A DNA stretch of 64,000 nt from Lysobacter defluvii IMMIB APB-9 = DSM 18482 (GCF_000423325.1 NZ_AUHT01000008.1:62001-126000), one strand, 5' to 3'. Shown: positions 9,628 to 21,453, counted from the stretch's first letter. Numbers and translations: made by a program. Notes: generated by a model not told the origin, from the letters alone.

Positions 9628-10253
9628 GCGGCGAGCAGCCCGCGCGCGACCGGCAGCGCCTGCCTGACCCAGAGGCCGTACATCGCCGCGGAGGGATGCA
9701 GGCCGTCCTCGACCAGCATCGACGGATCACCCCCGTGCTCGCGGCTGATGCCGGTGATGTCGACGAACGCCACTCCATGCGCCTCGCACAGCTCCGCGGC
9801 GACCGCGTTGTACGCGTCGAGCTCCGAGGCGATCGTGGCCGCATCGCGCGCGTTGCGTTCAGCGAACGGGGTCACGCCCCAGTCCGGGATCGACAGCACC
9901 ATCACCCGCGCCGTGCGGTCGCCGGCGAGCGCGATCGCACGCTGCAGAAGCCCGAGGAACTCGCCCCGGTAGTCCGCCGCGCTGCGGCCGCGGTACTGGT
10001 TGTTGACCCCCACCAGCAGCGACACGAAGTCGTAGACGCCAAGCGGCGGGGTGGCCCGGTCCATCGCGGCCGAGAGCTCGTCGGTGGTCCAGCCGGTGGT
10101 CGCCAGCGTGCGCGGGAACTCCAGTGGGACGCCTTCCCCGCGCAGTGCCAGGGTCAGCCGGACCGGCCAGCGGTCGGCGGAGTCGATCCCCTCGCCGATG
10201 GTGTAGCTGTCGCCCAGCGCGAGATAGGTGAGGGCATGCGGGTCGGTGGCCAT
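9624..10253 (-). CDS. SGNH/GDSL hydrolase
   Basis: 209 residues, no obvious signal peptide. Block I is LALGDSYTIGEG with nucleophile Ser16, block III is GVNNQYRG (Asn), and block V is DGLHPSAAMY (Asp and His). The fold is a small alpha/beta esterase or lipase. It lies 12 bp downstream of alaA and overlaps the following methyltransferase by 4 bp, so all three are probably cotranscribed. Its natural ester substrate cannot be inferred. Confidence 0.87.
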   Translation of the reverse strand: MATDPHALTYLALGDSYTIGEGIDSADRWPVRLTLALRGEGVPLEFPRTLATTGWTTDELSAAMDRATPPLGVYDFVSLLVGVNNQYRGRSAADYRGEFLGLLQRAIALAGDRTARVMVLSIPDWGVTPFAERNARDAATIASELDAYNAVAAELCEAHGVAFVDITGISREHGGDPSMLVEDGLHPSAAMYGLWVRQALPVARGLLAA

Positions 10254-10265
10254 GACGGGCTCCGG

Positions 10266-11519
10266 TCAGGCAATCGCCCCGCTGCGGCGGGCGTGGCCAG
10301 CCGCGGCGTGGCGGGAAAGTACCCGGTCGATGCGCGCGAACACGTCGCGCAGCACGTCCGGCTCGGGCAGCAGGGTGACGCGGAAATGATCGCGCCAGGC
10401 AACGTTGAAGCTCGACCCGGGAACCACCAGCACGCCCTCTGTTTCCAGGAGTTCCAGGGCGAAGCGGTGGTCGTCGAATCCGCGTGCCGCCGGCCCCACG
10501 ACCCGCGGGAACGCGTAGAGGGCGGCGCCGGGCGGCACGAGCGACAGGTGCTCGCTGGCCTCCACGGCCTCGATCACCGCGCGCCTTGCTTCGTGCAGTC
10601 GCCCGCCCGGGGCGCAAAGCGGGGCGATCGTGGCCTCGCCATGCAGCGCCGCCCCGATGGCGAACTGCCCGGGTACGTTGGCGCACAGCCGCAGCGCACC
10701 CAGCAGGTCCATCGCGTGGTGGAAGTCGCCGCAGGCGATCGGGTCACCCGACAGCACCGCCCAGCCCACCCGCCAGCCGCAGGCCCGGTGGACCTTGCTC
10801 AGTCCACCAAGCGAGAGGCACGGCGCCTCTCCGGCCAGTGGCGCGAGCGGTTGGAACGTGGTGCCGTCGTAGACGATCGAGTCGTAGATCTCATCGGCCA
10901 TCAGCAGCAGCCCGTGGCGGGCGGCGATGGCGGCGATGCGCTCCAGCAGCACGCGCGGATAGCTGGCGCCGGTGGGGTTGTTGGGGTTGATCAGCACGAT
11001 CGCGCGGGTGCGCGGGGTGATGCGTGCTTCGATCTGCGCCGGATCCGGCAGGAAGCCGTGCTCGGGGCGGCAGTCATAGTAGACGGGTACACCGTCGTTG
11101 AGGATCGTGGCTGCCGACCACAGGGGATAGTCCGGCGCCGGGAGCAGCACTTCGTCGCCCGGGTCGAGCAGCGCGCGCAGCGACAGGTCGATCAGCTCAC
11201 TGACCCCATTGCCGATGAAGACCCGCTCCGGGCACGCATTCGGGGTGCCACGTGCACGGTGGAAGGCGGCAATCGCCTCGCGCGCTGCGGGGAGCCCCTG
11301 CTGGTGCGTGTAGGGATCGGCAGCGGCGATGTTGCCGGCGACTGCCTCCTGCAGGTGTGCCGGCGCCCGGAACCCGAACGCCCCGGGATTGCCGATGTTG
11401 AGCTTGACCAGGGTACGACCGGCGGCCTCCAGCTCGCGGGCCCGACGGGCGAGCTCACCGCGGATTTCGTAGCGGACCTCGGACAGGCGGGTGCGGATCT
11501 TCAGGACGGGGATGGACAC
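10266..11519 (-). CDS. alaA: Alanine aminotransferase-type PLP enzyme
   Basis: 417 residues, GTG start at 11519. Similarity to E. coli AlaA is recalled over the whole length: YEIRGELARRARELE, KLNIGNPGAFGF, IGNGVSELIDL, PAPDYPLWSAA, INPNNPTGA, MADEIYD. The PLP lysine lies in GGLSKVHR. AlaA transfers the amino group of glutamate to pyruvate, making alanine. No clear Shine-Dalgarno precedes the GTG and no better start is visible. It is the first gene of the operon with the SGNH hydrolase and methyltransferase, and divergent from rsgA. The last 15 residues are a basic tail not typical of AlaA. Confidence 0.78.
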   Translation of the reverse strand: MSIPVLKIRTRLSEVRYEIRGELARRARELEAAGRTLVKLNIGNPGAFGFRAPAHLQEAVAGNIAAADPYTHQQGLPAAREAIAAFHRARGTPNACPERVFIGNGVSELIDLSLRALLDPGDEVLLPAPDYPLWSAATILNDGVPVYYDCRPEHGFLPDPAQIEARITPRTRAIVLINPNNPTGASYPRVLLERIAAIAARHGLLLMADEIYDSIVYDGTTFQPLAPLAGEAPCLSLGGLSKVHRACGWRVGWAVLSGDPIACGDFHHAMDLLGALRLCANVPGQFAIGAALHGEATIAPLCAPGGRLHEARRAVIEAVEASEHLSLVPPGAALYAFPRVVGPAARGFDDHRFALELLETEGVLVVPGSSFNVAWRDHFRVTLLPEPDVLRDVFARIDRVLSRHAAAGHARRSGAIA

Positions 11520-11607
11520 GGGGCGGTCGGTGTCGGGCGAAAGGCGCCAGCGTATCGGAATGCCGCTGCAGGAGGGTTATCGGGTGCGCCCGGCACCCCG
11601 CGCCCCC

Positions 11608-11613
11608 TAGAAT
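11608..11613 (+). promoter_or_regulatory. Putative -10 box TAGAAT upstream of rsgA
   Basis: TAGAAT lies 31 bp before the rsgA start and is followed by CGG. The same TAGAATCGG string precedes maeB and aceE. There is no good -35 match at the expected distance, so this is a suggestion from recurrence and position only. Confidence 0.4.
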
Positions 11614-11644
11614 CGGCGGATGTTACCGGCACGCCGCCCCTTGC

Positions 11645-12697
11645 ATGTCTGAGCCCCACGCCCTTCAGGAGATCGGCTGGCCCCTGGACGACCACGGGCA
11701 GGTGGCCGTCCCGGAGTGGCGCGAGTGCCTGGAGGCACATCCGCAGGCGCGCCCCGCCCGCGTGGTGGAGCAGCACCGCAGCGGCTACGTGGTCGCCGAG
11801 GGACCCGACGACAGCTTCCCGGTGGAGTCGCCGGCGGAGTGGCAGCGCCGGCCGAGCTACCGCAAGGGCGGCATTCCGCCGGAAGCCCGCGCGGGAGTTG
11901 GCGACTGGGTGCTGGTGGAGCGCTCCGGCGACGTGATGCAGATCGTCGCCCTGCTGCCGCGGCGCAGCGCGATCAAGCGCGCCGCGGCGGGCGAGCACTA
12001 CAAGCAGCAGCTGATCGCCGCCAACGTGGACACCGTGTTCGTGGTCTGCGGGCTGGACAAGGACTTCAATCCCCGCCGCATCGAGCGCTACCTGCTGCTG
12101 GTCAAGGGCAGTGGTGCGCAGGCGGTGGTGGTGCTGACCAAGGCCGACCACGCGGCCGATGTTCCCGGCGCGGTGGCGACCATTGCCGCGCTGGCCAGCG
12201 CCGAGGTCCCGGTGCGCGCGGTGGATGCACGTGAACCCGACAGCGTCGCCGCGCTGCGGCCCTGGCTGCAGCCAGGCGCGACCGTGGTGATGGTCGGCAG
12301 CTCCGGGGCGGGCAAGTCCACCCTGACCAACTCGCTGGCCGGCGAGGAGCTGATGAAGACCGGCGAGGTGCGCAGCACCGATTCGCGGGGCCGGCACACC
12401 ACCACCTATCGCGCGCTCATCCCGCTGCCGGGCGGCGCCTGCCTGATCGACACCCCGGGCATGCGGGAGCTCAAGCCGACGGGCGAGGAGGACGTCGCCG
12501 ACAACTTCGCCGATGTCGCCGAACTCGCGCTGGAGTGCCGCTTCCGTGACTGCCGGCACCTGAAGGAGCCCGGCTGTGCGGTAATGGCCGCCATCGCGAC
12601 CGGGAACCTGGACCCGCAGCGGCTGGCGAACTACCGCAAGCTCCAGGGCGAGGTCGCCACCGCGGCCGGCCAGCTCGCCGGGCGCAGGGTGCAATAG
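11645..12697 (+). CDS. rsgA: Small ribosomal subunit biogenesis GTPase RsgA
   Basis: 350 residues. An N-terminal OB-fold region (SGYVVAEGPDD, GVGDWVLVE) is followed by the circularly permuted GTPase order: G4 TKAD, then G1 GSSGAGKST, then G3 DTPGM. The zinc site is CRFRDCRHLKEPGC. RsgA checks 30S decoding-centre maturation and hydrolyses GTP on the 30S subunit. ATG at 11645. The last codons (Arg-Val-Gln-stop) lie inside a REP-like palindrome. The length matches E. coli RsgA (350). Confidence 0.95.
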   Translation: MSEPHALQEIGWPLDDHGQVAVPEWRECLEAHPQARPARVVEQHRSGYVVAEGPDDSFPVESPAEWQRRPSYRKGGIPPEARAGVGDWVLVERSGDVMQIVALLPRRSAIKRAAAGEHYKQQLIAANVDTVFVVCGLDKDFNPRRIERYLLLVKGSGAQAVVVLTKADHAADVPGAVATIAALASAEVPVRAVDAREPDSVAALRPWLQPGATVVMVGSSGAGKSTLTNSLAGEELMKTGEVRSTDSRGRHTTTYRALIPLPGGACLIDTPGMRELKPTGEEDVADNFADVAELALECRFRDCRHLKEPGCAVMAAIATGNLDPQRLANYRKLQGEVATAAGQLAGRRVQ

Positions 12698-12734
12698 GGC
12701 GAGGCGATACAGCGTTGCGCCGGTCGCACCCTAC
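12686..12734. repeat. REP-like palindromic element, divergent single copy
   Basis: AGGGTGC (12686-12692) pairs with GCACCCT (12726-12732), and the segment contains GCAATAG and TTGCGCC, as in the larger element at 52305-52402. It supplies the last codons and the TAG stop of rsgA and could form a hairpin that protects or terminates the transcript. Confidence 0.6.
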
Positions 12735-12768
12735 GGGGCGTGCACGTGCGGGTGGGTAGGTTCGGCGC

Positions 12769-14028
12769 GTGCCCCATACCGCGCCCGACATCGTCCATCA
12801 CGCCCGGCTCGACGAGCGGATGCTCCGGGCCGCGTCCGGCATCCGGCTGCTGGCGCTGGCCAGCTGGCCAGCGCGGGTGCTGGACGGCTTCCTCGCCGAC
12901 CATGCACGCGGGGTCACCCGGCTGCCGGTGGTCAAGTACCCGCGGCACGACTTCTCCGAGGAGCGGGCCGAACTGGAGGCGGTCGCCCGCGCCGCGGACC
13001 CGGGTCATCCGATGGGCGCGTACCTGATCGAGTCCGCCCGCAGCTGGGAAACCGCGGCGCGGCTGTGCGAATGCCTGGGCACCGACGAGGCCTGCGATCT
13101 GTCGGTGCGGCTGTACGGCCATCCCGAGTCCCCGCTGCCCGGCCACGGCCCGGGCGTGCGCTGGGCGGCGCGCAAGTTCATCGCCGTCGCCGACGAACTG
13201 CACCGCGGCCTGGTGTCCCCGTCCGAGCAATGGCCGATCTCGGCCACCTCGCTGGCGATGCAGCTGCAGCGCGACCTGGACGACTACTTCAACGAGCGGG
13301 TGATCGAGGTGGTGCTGGACCCGGACCTGGTGGCCAAGGCCGCTGCCGGCGCGACCCGCATCCGGCTGCGTACCGGCGCCGCCTTCACCGAGTACGACCG
13401 CCACCAGCTGCGCGAGCACGAGGCCTTCGTCCACTCGCTCACCGCGCTCAACGGCGACGAGCAGCCGGTACTGCGCAGCCTGGGCCTGTCCTCGCCCCGG
13501 GTCACCGCGACCCAGGAAGGGCTGGCGACCTTCGCCGAGCAGGCCACCGGCAACCTCGACATCGAGCGCATCAAGCGCCTGAGCCTGCGGGTGGAGGCGG
13601 TGGCGATGGCGATGGAGGGCGCCGACTTCGTCGAGGTGTTCCGCTACTTCCTGGAGGCGGGGCAGCCGCCGGAGGAGGGCGCCGCGTCCGCCCAGCGGGT
13701 GTTCCGCGGGATGCCCGTGACCGGTGGGGCGGCCTTCACCAAGGACACCGTGTACCTGCGCGGGCTGGTGGGCGTGCACACCTTCTACCGCTGGGCGTTG
13801 CGGACCCGGCAGCTGCGGCTGGGGCGCTGGCTGTTCGCCGGCAAGATGACCCTTGGCGACGTGCAGCGCTTCGTACCCCTGTTCGAGGCCGGGGTGCTGC
13901 TGCCGCCGCGCTGGATCCCGCGCTGGCTGGCGCGGGCCAACGGGCTGGCGGGGATGCTGGCGTTCTCGCTGTTCGCCAATCGCATCCAGCTGCAGGCCAT
14001 CGACGACGCGGGCTTCCTGGATATCTGA
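12769..14028 (+). CDS. DUF1704 / QEGLA-motif zinc metallopeptidase-like protein
   Basis: 419 residues from GTG 12769. The family name motif is present as TQEGLA (248-253), together with HEAFVH (217-222), the HExxxH metal-binding motif of DUF1704. Bacterial members are sometimes called flavohemoglobin expression-modulating QEGLA proteins; eukaryotic relatives (MATCAP/KIAA0895) are tubulin tyrosine carboxypeptidases. A later FRG(M)PVTGGAAFTKDTVYLRGL block also fits the family. No signal peptide is apparent. It lies between rsgA and maeB with its own spacing. Peptidase activity is an inference from the family. Confidence 0.82.
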   Translation: MPHTAPDIVHHARLDERMLRAASGIRLLALASWPARVLDGFLADHARGVTRLPVVKYPRHDFSEERAELEAVARAADPGHPMGAYLIESARSWETAARLCECLGTDEACDLSVRLYGHPESPLPGHGPGVRWAARKFIAVADELHRGLVSPSEQWPISATSLAMQLQRDLDDYFNERVIEVVLDPDLVAKAAAGATRIRLRTGAAFTEYDRHQLREHEAFVHSLTALNGDEQPVLRSLGLSSPRVTATQEGLATFAEQATGNLDIERIKRLSLRVEAVAMAMEGADFVEVFRYFLEAGQPPEEGAASAQRVFRGMPVTGGAAFTKDTVYLRGLVGVHTFYRWALRTRQLRLGRWLFAGKMTLGDVQRFVPLFEAGVLLPPRWIPRWLARANGLAGMLAFSLFANRIQLQAIDDAGFLDI

Positions 14029-14070
14029 CCGGCGGCCGGGAACGGCACGCCCGGAAAGGCGGGGGGCCGC

Positions 14071-14076
14071 TAGAAT
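14071..14076 (+). promoter_or_regulatory. Putative -10 box TAGAAT upstream of maeB
   Basis: TAGAAT followed by CGGGTG sits 36 bp before the maeB ATG. The motif is identical over nine bases to those before rsgA and aceE. No convincing -35 box is seen. Confidence 0.4.
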
Positions 14077-14112
14077 CGGGTGTTTCCGCCCCTCGCCCCC
14101 CGATTGCCGTCC

Positions 14113-16395
<2,283 letters not shown>

Positions 16396-16481
16396 CCGGC
16401 ACGGAACACCCGGCCGCGCGGCCCCGCGCGGCCGGCCCGCAGCGGACGCACGCGGCAATCCGGGCCCGGCCGGCCCGCTGG

Positions 16482-16487
16482 TAGAAT
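16482..16487 (+). promoter_or_regulatory. Putative -10 box TAGAAT upstream of aceE
   Basis: TAGAATCGGGCG lies 55 bp before the aceE start codon. It matches the maeB and rsgA boxes and follows a very G+C-rich stretch. No clear -35 hexamer is seen. Confidence 0.4.
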
Positions 16488-16541
16488 CGGGCGTACCAGC
16501 CCCCACACTTTACGAGGCGCGGCCAAGGGGCCGCGAGGCGC

Positions 16542-19247
16542 ATGACCACGACGTACGAAAGCCCGTTTGCAGCCCTGTTCCAGGACGATCCCGATCCGGC
16601 CGAGACCCAGGAGTGGATCGACTCGGTCAGCGCCGTCATCCAGAACGACGGCCCGGAGCGTGCCCACCAGCTGCTGCAGGGCATGGTCGAGGTCACCCGC
16701 CGCGCCGGCGCCCACCTGCCGTTCGCCCCCACCACCGAGTACATCAACACCATCCCGCCGCACATGGAGGCCAAGAGCCCCGGTGACCACGCGCTGGAAT
16801 GGAAGATCCGCTCGATCATCCGCTGGAACGCCATGGCCATGGTGGTCCGCGCCAACCGCAAGCCGGGCGACCTGGGCGGGCACATCGCCAGCTTCGCCTC
16901 CGGCGCGACCCTGTACGACGTGGGCTTCAACCACTTCTGGCGCGCCCCGTCCGAGGACCACCCGGGCGACCTGTTGTACATCCAGGGCCACAGCTCGCCG
17001 GGCATCTACGCCCGCTCGTTCCTGGAAGGCCGCATCACCGAGGAGCAGCTGGACTGCTTCCGCATGGAGACCGGCGGCAAGGGCCTGCCGTCCTATCCGC
17101 ACCCGTGGCTGATGCCCGACTACTGGCAGACCCCGACCGTCTCCATGGGGCTGGGCCCGATCGCCGCCATCTACCAGGCGCGCAACTGGAAGTACCTGGA
17201 GGCCCGCGGCCTCATGCCGAAGACCGACCGAAAGGTCTGGTGCTTCCTGGGCGACGGCGAGACCGACGAGCCCGAGTCCCTGGGCGCGATCTCGGTGGCC
17301 GGCCGCGAGGGCCTGGACAACCTGGTCTTCGTCATCAACTGCAACCTGCAGCGCCTGGACGGCCCGGTGCGCGGCAACGGCAAGATCATCCAGGAGCTGG
17401 AAGGCGTGTTCCGCGGCGCCGGCTGGAACGTGATCAAGAACATCTGGGGCAGCTACTGGGACCCGCTGCTGGCCCGTGACACCAGCGGCAAGCTGCGCCA
17501 GCTGATGATGGAAACCGTCGACGGCGAGTACCAGAACTGCAAGGCCTTCGGCGGCGCGTACACCCGCGAGAACTTCTTCGGCAAGTACCCGGAGACCGCG
17601 CAGCTGGTCGCCAACCTCAGCGACGAGGACGTCTGGCGCCTCAACCGTGGCGGCCACGACCCGCACAAGGTCTACGCCGCCTACCACCAGGCGGTGCGTA
17701 CCGAGGGCATGCCGACGGTGATCCTGGCCAAGACCGTCAAGGGCTACGGCATGGGCGCCTCGGGCGAGGCGCTGAACCCGACCCACCAGACCAAGAAGAT
17801 GGACGACGAGGCGGTGCGGCTGTTCCGCGACCGCTTCAACCTGCCCATCAGCGACAAGCAGCTGGCCGACGGCCAGGTGCCGTTCTACCACCCGGGCGAG
17901 GACTCCGAGGAAGTCCAGTACATGAAGGAGCGCCGCCGCGCGCTGGGTGGCTACCTGCCGCAGCGCCGGCGCAAGGCCAGCGAGAGCCTGAAGGTGCCGG
18001 AGCTGTCGACCTACGAGCGCCTGCTCAAGGGCACCGGCGACCGCGAAATCAGCACCACCATGGCCTTCGTGCAGGCGATGAACATCACCCTGCGCGACAA
18101 GCAGGTGGGCCCGCGCATCGTGCCGATCGTCGCCGACGAGGCGCGCACCTTCGGCATGGAGGGCATGTTCCGGCAGATCGGCATCTACGCCCCGCACGGC
18201 CAGAAGTACAAGCCGGTCGACCGCGACCAGCTGATGTACTACCGCGAGGACCAGTCCGGGCAGGTGCTGCAGGAAGGCATCACCGAGGCCGGCGCCTTCG
18301 CCAGCTGGATGGCGGCGGCGACCAGCTACTCGACCAACGACCTGCAGCTGCTGCCCTGCTACATCTACTACTCGATGTTCGGCTTCCAGCGCGTCGGCGA
18401 CGCCGCCTGGCAAGCCGGCGACATGCGCGCCCGCGGCTTCCTGCTGGGCGGCACCGCCGGCCGGACCACGCTCAACGGCGAGGGCCTGCAGCACGAGGAC
18501 GGCCAGAGCCAGATCCAGGCCGGCCTGATCCCCAACGTGCGCAGCTACGACCCGACCTTCAGCTACGAGGTCGTCACCCTGTTCCAGCACGGCATGAAGC
18601 GCATGCTCGAGGACCAGGTCGACGAGTACTGGTACCTGACCCTGATGAACGAGAACTACCCCCACCCGGAGATGCCCGAGGGCAGCGCCGAGGGGATCAT
18701 CAAGGGCATGTACCTGCTGAAGGACGGCGGCAAGCCGAAGAAGGGCGAGATGCGCGTCCAGCTGATGGGCAGCGGCACCATCCTCAACGAGGTGATCGCC
18801 GCCGCCGGGCTGCTGGAGAAGGACTTCGGCGTCACCGCCGACATCTGGTCCTGCCCGAGCTTCAACGAGCTGGCCCGCGACGGCAACGCCGCCGTCCGCG
18901 AGCAGGCCCGCAACCCGGAAGCGAAGGACCCGCGCAAGCCGTACGTGACGCAGCTGCTGGAGGGCCGCCAGGGTCCGGCGATTGCAGCGACCGACTACGT
19001 GCGCCTGTTCGCCGAGCAGATCCGCGCCTTCGTCCCGATGCGCTACACCGTGCTGGGCACCGACGGCTACGGCCGCTCCGACACCCGCGCCAACCTGCGC
19101 GCGCACTTCGAGGTCGACCGCTACCACGTCGCCCACGCCGCGATCGTGGCGCTTGCCGCGGAGGGCAAGATGACGCCGAAGGACGTGGCGCGGGCGATCA
19201 AGGAGTACGGCATCGACACCGACAAGCCGAATCCGCTGCTGGCGTAA
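16542..19247 (+). CDS. aceE: Pyruvate dehydrogenase E1 component (homodimeric type)
   Basis: 901 residues, close to E. coli AceE (887). The TPP-binding motif is GDGETDEPES (about residue 237) through NCNLQRLDGPV; HLPFAPTTEYINTI, QGHSSPGIYARSFLEGR and YYREDQSGQVLQEGI are typical of AceE. It decarboxylates pyruvate and acetylates the lipoyl groups of E2. E2 and E3 (aceF, lpd) are not adjacent but about 36 kb downstream on the same strand. The ATG at 16542 follows a GC-rich stretch with GAGGCG. The gene ends in a strong hairpin terminator at 19316-19341. Confidence 0.97.
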   Translation: MTTTYESPFAALFQDDPDPAETQEWIDSVSAVIQNDGPERAHQLLQGMVEVTRRAGAHLPFAPTTEYINTIPPHMEAKSPGDHALEWKIRSIIRWNAMAMVVRANRKPGDLGGHIASFASGATLYDVGFNHFWRAPSEDHPGDLLYIQGHSSPGIYARSFLEGRITEEQLDCFRMETGGKGLPSYPHPWLMPDYWQTPTVSMGLGPIAAIYQARNWKYLEARGLMPKTDRKVWCFLGDGETDEPESLGAISVAGREGLDNLVFVINCNLQRLDGPVRGNGKIIQELEGVFRGAGWNVIKNIWGSYWDPLLARDTSGKLRQLMMETVDGEYQNCKAFGGAYTRENFFGKYPETAQLVANLSDEDVWRLNRGGHDPHKVYAAYHQAVRTEGMPTVILAKTVKGYGMGASGEALNPTHQTKKMDDEAVRLFRDRFNLPISDKQLADGQVPFYHPGEDSEEVQYMKERRRALGGYLPQRRRKASESLKVPELSTYERLLKGTGDREISTTMAFVQAMNITLRDKQVGPRIVPIVADEARTFGMEGMFRQIGIYAPHGQKYKPVDRDQLMYYREDQSGQVLQEGITEAGAFASWMAAATSYSTNDLQLLPCYIYYSMFGFQRVGDAAWQAGDMRARGFLLGGTAGRTTLNGEGLQHEDGQSQIQAGLIPNVRSYDPTFSYEVVTLFQHGMKRMLEDQVDEYWYLTLMNENYPHPEMPEGSAEGIIKGMYLLKDGGKPKKGEMRVQLMGSGTILNEVIAAAGLLEKDFGVTADIWSCPSFNELARDGNAAVREQARNPEAKDPRKPYVTQLLEGRQGPAIAATDYVRLFAEQIRAFVPMRYTVLGTDGYGRSDTRANLRAHFEVDRYHVAHAAIVALAAEGKMTPKDVARAIKEYGIDTDKPNPLLA

Positions 19248-19257
19248 CCGCCCTTCC

Positions 19258-19281
19258 CCCTCTCCCGCTCGCGGGAGAGGG
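19258..19281. repeat. Palindromic repeat unit (CCCTCTCCCGC...GCGGGAGAGGG)
   Basis: An 11-bp perfect stem (19258-19268 and 19271-19281) with a 2-nt loop is followed by CCGGGGTGAGGG. This hairpin plus GGTGAGGG unit is a common dispersed repeat in Xanthomonadaceae and pseudomonads. Two further units occur in this window inside lpd. Confidence 0.8.
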
Positions 19282-19315
19282 CCGGGGTGAGGGCCTGCGT
19301 AAAAGCCCAGGTGAC

Positions 19316-19341
19316 GAAAGGCGGCCACAAGGCCGCCTTTC
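19316..19341 (+). terminator. Rho-independent terminator of aceE
   Basis: GAAAGGCGGCC (19316-19326), loop ACAA, GGCCGCCTTTC (19331-19341): an 11-bp perfect stem about 70 bp after the aceE stop. The T-run is part of the stem (CCTTTCTCC). A near-identical hairpin lies at 32317-32340. Confidence 0.8.
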
Positions 19342-19453
19342 TCCTTGCGCCCCCGCACCCCGGACCCACCTTCCGGCACGGTGCACCGCGCACGCCCCTT
19401 GTGCATGATCGGCCTTCCCGGGAACCCATCCCCGCCGAACGCCAGAGGTCACC

Positions 19454-21328
19454 ATGCGCCGCACCCTCGCCGTATCCGCCCTGTCCCTCGCCCTGCTGGC
19501 CGCGTACCCGTCGCTGGCGCTGGCGGACGCCCAGGCTGTCTCCCAGCAGGCCGCCACGAGCCAGGGCGAAGCCGAAGCCACCTCCGAAACCGCACGCCTG
19601 AACGCCTGGTTCGAGCGCAAGTACGAGGAGCAGCTGCAGTTCAGCCCGATCCGCATGACCTTCCTCGGGCGCAAGGACCGGTACTCCGAGCTCGACGACA
19701 TGTCCCGTGCCGCTGCCGAGCGCCAGCTCGCCTGGGGCCGGGCCGCGCTGGAGGAGATGAAGTCCAGCTTCGACTACGACGCGTTGACCCCGGACGCGAA
19801 GCTGTCGTGGGACCTGTTCGAGTACCAGGTGGAGTCGGGCGAGTCCGCCTTCCGCTTCGCCGATCACCAGTACCCGTTCGAGCAGATGGGCGGCATGCAG
19901 TCGACGCTGCCGACTTTCATGATCGGCTTCCACAAGGTGGAGGACGAGTCCGACTACGAGGCCTACATCGCCCGGCTGCGCGAGGCACCGCGCGCCTTCG
20001 GGCAGCTGATGGACCACGTGCGCCGCTCGGCCGAACTGGGCATCCGTCCGCCGCGGTTCGCCCATGAAGGGGTGATCGAGCAGGGCAGCAAGGTCATCAC
20101 CGGCGCACCCTTCACCGAAGGGGAGGACAGCGCGCTGTGGGCGGACGCACAGGCCAAGGCGGATGCGCTGGTGGAAGCCGGCAAGATCGACGGGGACCGT
20201 GCGGGCGAGCTGAAGGAACAGGCGCGCGCGGCGCTGCTGGAGGCGGTCAAGCCGGCCTATGACGAGGTCATCGGCTGGTTCCAGGCCGACCTGCCGAACG
20301 CGCTCGAGAATCCGTCCGGCGTCGGCACGACCCATCCCAACGGCATGGCCTATTACGCCGAGCGGCTGCGTGCCTCGACCACCACCGACCTCACGCCCGA
20401 CGAAGTCCACCAGATCGGGCTGGACGAGGTCGAGCGCCTGCGCGGGGAGATGGAGGCGCTGAAGGAGCGCGTCGGCTTCGAGGGCGACCTGAAGGCGTTC
20501 TTCGAGTTCGTCCGCACCGACCCGCAGTTCAAGTACCCCAACACCGACGAGGGGCGGCAGGCCTACATCGACGACGCCACCGCCGCCATCGAGACCATCA
20601 AGGAGCAGCTGCCCAACTACTTCGGCCTGCTGCCCAAGGCGGACCTGGTGGTCAAGCGCGTGGAGCCGTTCCGGGAGGTCGACGGCGCGGCGCAGCACTA
20701 CTACCCGAGCACCCCGGACGGATCGCGCCCCGGCATCTACTACGCGCACCTGTCCGACATGGACGCGATGCCGAAGACCGAACTGGAGGTCATCGCCTAC
20801 CACGAGGGGCTGCCGGGCCATCACATGCAGATCGCCATCGCGCAGGAGCTGGAGGGCGTGCCGGAGTTCCGCAAGCAGGCCATGTTCAGCGCCTACTCCG
20901 AGGGCTGGGGCCTGTACTCGGAGTGGCTGGCCCGCGAGATGCCCGGCACCTACACCGACCCGTACTCCGAGTACGGCCGCCTGACCTCGGAGATGTGGCG
21001 CGCGATCCGGCTGGTGGTCGACACCGGCCTGCACGCCAAGGGCTGGACCCAGGACCAGGCAGTGGAGTACTTCGCGCAGAACAGCTCGATCCCGCTGCCG
21101 GCGATCGAGGCCGAGGTGCGTCGTTACATCACCTGGCCGGGCCAGGCGACCAGCTACAAGATCGGCATGATCAAGATCCAGGAGCTGCGTGCCCGGGCCG
21201 AGCGCGAGCTGGGGGACGCGTTCGACATCCGCGCCTTCCACGACGCGGTGCTGGGCGGCGGCGCGATGCCGCTGACCCTGCTGGAGCGCCGGATCGACCA
21301 GTGGATCGCGGAGCAGAAGCAGGCCTGA
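19454..21328 (+). CDS. Secreted DUF885 family metallopeptidase-like protein
   Basis: 624 residues with signal peptide (LAVSALSLALLAAYPSLALAD). The DUF885 core is present: YHEGLPGHHMQIA (zinc-ligand region), SAYSEGWGLYSEWLA (downstream glutamate), and a C-terminal YKIGMIKIQELRARAE block. DUF885 proteins resemble gluzincin-type carboxypeptidases; the substrate is unknown and the location probably periplasmic. The start has AGAGGT 5 bp upstream. No operon partner: aceE terminates before it and the next gene begins 125 bp later with its own ribosome binding site. Confidence 0.87.
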   Translation: MRRTLAVSALSLALLAAYPSLALADAQAVSQQAATSQGEAEATSETARLNAWFERKYEEQLQFSPIRMTFLGRKDRYSELDDMSRAAAERQLAWGRAALEEMKSSFDYDALTPDAKLSWDLFEYQVESGESAFRFADHQYPFEQMGGMQSTLPTFMIGFHKVEDESDYEAYIARLREAPRAFGQLMDHVRRSAELGIRPPRFAHEGVIEQGSKVITGAPFTEGEDSALWADAQAKADALVEAGKIDGDRAGELKEQARAALLEAVKPAYDEVIGWFQADLPNALENPSGVGTTHPNGMAYYAERLRASTTTDLTPDEVHQIGLDEVERLRGEMEALKERVGFEGDLKAFFEFVRTDPQFKYPNTDEGRQAYIDDATAAIETIKEQLPNYFGLLPKADLVVKRVEPFREVDGAAQHYYPSTPDGSRPGIYYAHLSDMDAMPKTELEVIAYHEGLPGHHMQIAIAQELEGVPEFRKQAMFSAYSEGWGLYSEWLAREMPGTYTDPYSEYGRLTSEMWRAIRLVVDTGLHAKGWTQDQAVEYFAQNSSIPLPAIEAEVRRYITWPGQATSYKIGMIKIQELRARAERELGDAFDIRAFHDAVLGGGAMPLTLLERRIDQWIAEQKQA

Positions 21329-21453
21329 TACCGCCGCAACCGGAACATCAACGGGCCCGGCGCACTGGATCGTTCCACGCCGGGCCCTTCGCTTCGCCTC
21401 CACGGCCCCTATGCTGGTGTGATCGCATTCAGCTGCCCGCAAGGAGGTGCCGC

